Of a stretch of DNA of 50,580 nucleotides, positions 48,628 through 50,580 are shown piece after piece. The position numbers and the translations under genes are program-made. The stretch is from positions 25,993 through 76,572 of the forward strand of contig VBCG01000009.1 of the NCBI GenBank assembly GCA_005881895.1, written 5' to 3'. The DNA comes from Betaproteobacteria bacterium (GTDB taxonomy: Bacteria > Pseudomonadota > Gammaproteobacteria > Burkholderiales > Casimicrobiaceae). Positions within the stretch are counted from its first letter, which is position 1; every line of letters starts with the position of its first letter. The notes beneath the pieces are model-generated. The model ran no database searches. It was not told the origin of the DNA and saw only the letters and a list, made by a program, of their open reading frames with translations.

Positions 48628-49872
48628 TCAAGCCGCGCGCACGCCGACGGCCCTGCGCACATTGACGACGGTGCCGATGGCGACGAGGAGCAGCCCTGCG
48701 ATGACAAAGAACATTTCGCGTGCAAGGCCATGATCGAGCATCAGGCCGAACCACACCGGTCCGAGCGTCGCGCCGAGATCAAGGCCGGAGTAGACAAAAC
48801 CGTACACGCGCCCCGCCGCGCCTTTCGGCGTGGCGTTACGCACGATCAGGTCGCGCGAAGGGCTGGTTGCGCCCAGCACGAATCCGGTGACGACGAACAT
48901 CGGCACAATCAACGGCCGCGGCACGATGCCCGTGGCAACGATCGCAAGGAGCGCGGCGCCCGCCAACAAACCGGTGCCCGCGACACGATCATGACGCGCC
49001 GTGCGAACCGCGAGAAACCCGCCTGCGACAATGCCCGCAGTGCCGCCCAGCAAATAGGCGGTCACGGCCGATGTTGCGAGCAGGATCGGAATCGACAATC
49101 CCACGTTGAGACCGGTCGGGAGGAACGTCTGCAAGCCAACCGAGGCCGTCGTTTGAAAAATGAAATAGAAAAAGCACAAAAGGATTCCCGGCTGGACGAA
49201 TAGCGACAAGCTGCCGCCGAGCGTGTGTGTATGCGCGTCGTGCGCGCGCTGCGAGGTGAGGGAGGCGCGCTGCGTCGCGAGCATCCCAAGAACGACGAGA
49301 CCTATCAAACCGATCACGACGAGCGCGGCGCGCCAGCCGAACGCGCTGCCAAGCCCGAAACTGACAACCGGCGCGAGCGCATAGCCGAGATTGCCACCGA
49401 CGCCGTGCATTGAATAGGCGTAGCCCAGGCGCTTGACATCGACGCTGCCATTGAGGATCGCAAAATCGGCGGGATGGAACACGCCATTCCCGATGCCCAT
49501 CACTGCCACGGCGGGGAACAGCCACGCCGGACCGGGCGCAAACGACGCGGCCAGCGTTCCGCCAACCAACAGCGCCATGCCGGTCAGCAGGACCGGACGA
49601 GCACCGGCGCGGTCGACGATAAAACCGGCGGCAAACTGCGTGATGCCGCTCGCGACGTAAAACGTTCCGACGAGCGCTCCGAGCAGCGTGAACGACGTAT
49701 CGAAATCGGCGCGCAGCAACGGGAAGAGCGGCGGCAGCGCGAGCTGGAAGAAATGCGACAGACTATGAGCGATGCTGACGAGCACGATGACGCGTGCGTC
49801 GCGACGGAACGTCGTGCCGGTAGCGGTATTCAAAACGATTGAACGTGTGAGGCGCAGGCGTAGAGTTCGCAC
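48628..49872 (-). CDS. MFS transporter
   Basis: About 414 residues with twelve predicted membrane helices; MFS signature-like [21 protein letters not shown] between helices 2 and 3 (read [19 protein letters not shown]), and [23 protein letters not shown] in the second half. The family resembles fosmidomycin-resistance (Fsr)-type exporters by general layout, but I would not assign a substrate. The GTG at 49872 follows AGGGATAC; a TTG at 49833 gives a better-fitting N-terminus of 11 residues before RDARVIVLV. Divergent from msrB. Confidence 0.85.
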   Translation of the reverse strand: MRTLRLRLTRSIVLNTATGTTFRRDARVIVLVSIAHSLSHFFQLALPPLFPLLRADFDTSFTLLGALVGTFYVASGITQFAAGFIVDRAGARPVLLTGMALLVGGTLAASFAPGPAWLFPAVAVMGIGNGVFHPADFAILNGSVDVKRLGYAYSMHGVGGNLGYALAPVVSFGLGSAFGWRAALVVIGLIGLVVLGMLATQRASLTSQRAHDAHTHTLGGSLSLFVQPGILLCFFYFIFQTTASVGLQTFLPTGLNVGLSIPILLATSAVTAYLLGGTAGIVAGGFLAVRTARHDRVAGTGLLAGAALLAIVATGIVPRPLIVPMFVVTGFVLGATSPSRDLIVRNATPKGAAGRVYGFVYSGLDLGATLGPVWFGLMLDHGLAREMFFVIAGLLLVAIGTVVNVRRAVGVRAA

Positions 49873-49905
49873 TATAGCGTATCCCTACATCTACATTGGA
49901 GACGA

Positions 49906-50304
49906 ATGCTCGACAAAGTGCACAAGACGGACGCCGAGTGGAAGGCGCAGCTCACGCCCGAGCAGTTCAAGGTCACGCGCAAGAAAGGCACCGAGCGGCC
50001 CTTCAGCAACGAATATTGGGATAACCACGAACAGGGCATGTATCGCTGCGCCGGTTGTGGCACACCGCTGTTCAAATCGGATACGAAATTCGACTCGGGG
50101 ACGGGCTGGCCGTCGTTCTATGCGCCGGTCAACAAGGAAAACGTGCGCGAGGAATCGGACAACACGCTGTTCATGCGCCGCACCGAGGTGCTGTGCGCTG
50201 CGTGCGACGCGCATCTCGGGCACGTATTCAATGATGGCCCTGCACCGACCGGTCAACGTTACTGCATGAATTCCGCCGCGCTCAAGTTCGACCCGGAAAA
50301 ATAA
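49906..50304 (+). CDS. msrB: Peptide-methionine (R)-S-oxide reductase MsrB
   Basis: A 132-residue repair enzyme. The zinc cysteines are CAGC (48, 51) and CAAC (97, 100), [12 protein letters not shown] is the substrate block, and the catalytic cysteine is C120 in [13 protein letters not shown]. It reduces the R form of methionine sulfoxide. ATTGGAGACGA precedes the ATG. The divergent gene is an MFS transporter, with 33 bp between the starts. Confidence 0.96.
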   Translation: MLDKVHKTDAEWKAQLTPEQFKVTRKKGTERPFSNEYWDNHEQGMYRCAGCGTPLFKSDTKFDSGTGWPSFYAPVNKENVREESDNTLFMRRTEVLCAACDAHLGHVFNDGPAPTGQRYCMNSAALKFDPEK

Positions 50305-50407
50305 TCGACGCCGTGTTGTAGGCGCGCGTCGGATTGCGGCGGCGCCCGCGCCCGTATATTCTTTGTAGGCATCGGACCCGTCAAGAACAGCAATCAAGGA
50401 GGCGTTT

Positions 50408-50580
50408 GTGAGCCAGCTGCGCGCAATCGTTATTGCGGGTTTCGTGATGCTGCTCGGTGTGCCGCTGACGGCGTCGGCCGACCGCATTTTCTGCGAGAGT
50501 CGCGACTATCACCGGAATTACTGCCCCACCGGCGGCAATATTGCCAACGCGCAACTCGTCACCCAGCAGTCACAGGCCGC
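50408..50580 (+). CDS. Start of a DUF3011 exported protein (runs off the window)
   Basis: A GTG at 50408 with AAGGAGG seven bases upstream opens a frame beginning VSQLRAIVIAGFVMLLGVPL, a signal peptide ending at ASA. The first mature residues DRIFCESRDYHRNYCP contain the CESRD repeat typical of DUF3011 proteins. The rest is outside the window. Function unknown. The upstream gap 50305-50407 has no other gene. Confidence 0.75.
   Translation, partial: MSQLRAIVIAGFVMLLGVPLTASADRIFCESRDYHRNYCPTGGNIANAQLVTQQSQA

Overview
The window is high-GC DNA, about 98% gene-covered, from a betaproteobacterium, most likely Burkholderiales or a close uncultivated relative. Two gene orders point there: rpoE-rseA-mucB-mucD-glutaredoxin-lepA-lepB-DUF4845-rnc-era-recO-pdxJ-nagZ, and gntR-sdhCDAB-sdhE-gltA-odhA-odhB-lpdA-zapE divergent from mdh. 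I see no rRNA, tRNA, CRISPR array, prophage or insertion-sequence transposase.

Layout. 1-4.25 kb (+): a frameshifted dimethylglycine/sarcosine-dehydrogenase-like gene, an IclR regulator and five small genes. 4.3-12.2 kb (-): the conserved lepA-lepB-rnc-era-recO-pdxJ-nagZ housekeeping cluster. 12.3-16.7 kb: a DUF4383 membrane protein, then the envelope-stress module mucD-mucB-rseA-rpoE with a good sigma-E-type promoter in front of rpoE. 16.8-22 kb (-): asparaginase, propionate-CoA ligase (prpE), acrylyl-CoA reductase (acuI) and zapE. 22-33.7 kb (-): the 2-oxoglutarate dehydrogenase genes, citrate synthase, the succinate dehydrogenase operon and a GntR regulator. 34-42.9 kb (+): mdh, a CoA-ester lyase, prpB, prpC, prpD, a DUF3617 protein and aconitase. 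43-50.6 kb: accessory genes (DMT transporter, Ala/Lys-rich lipoprotein, ParA remnant, ttcA, histidine phosphatase, GST, SDR, MFS transporter, msrB, start of a DUF3011 protein).

The metabolic genes fit together: PrpE makes propionyl-CoA, AcuI makes it from acrylyl-CoA, PrpC/PrpD/aconitase/PrpB convert it to pyruvate plus succinate, and the adjacent TCA genes consume the succinate.

The most unusual signal is a dispersed intergenic element of about 85-115 bp (longer at mucB), with three near-full copies, one expanded copy and two fragments here. Its GTGGGGGTCC end lies against the start codon of recO, odhB, mucB and a DMT transporter gene. In the recO and odhB copies it is also a complete mini-ORF of 33 or 37 codons whose stop overlaps the next start as ATGA. 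The two copies differ by indels of 9 and 3 nt only, which suggests the reading frame is under constraint. Separately, a perfect 26-bp inverted repeat of REP type fills the sdhB-sdhE junction, and one arm supplies the start codon and first nine codons of sdhE. Two genes, including sdhA, are split by small out-of-frame deletions that could be real or assembly errors.
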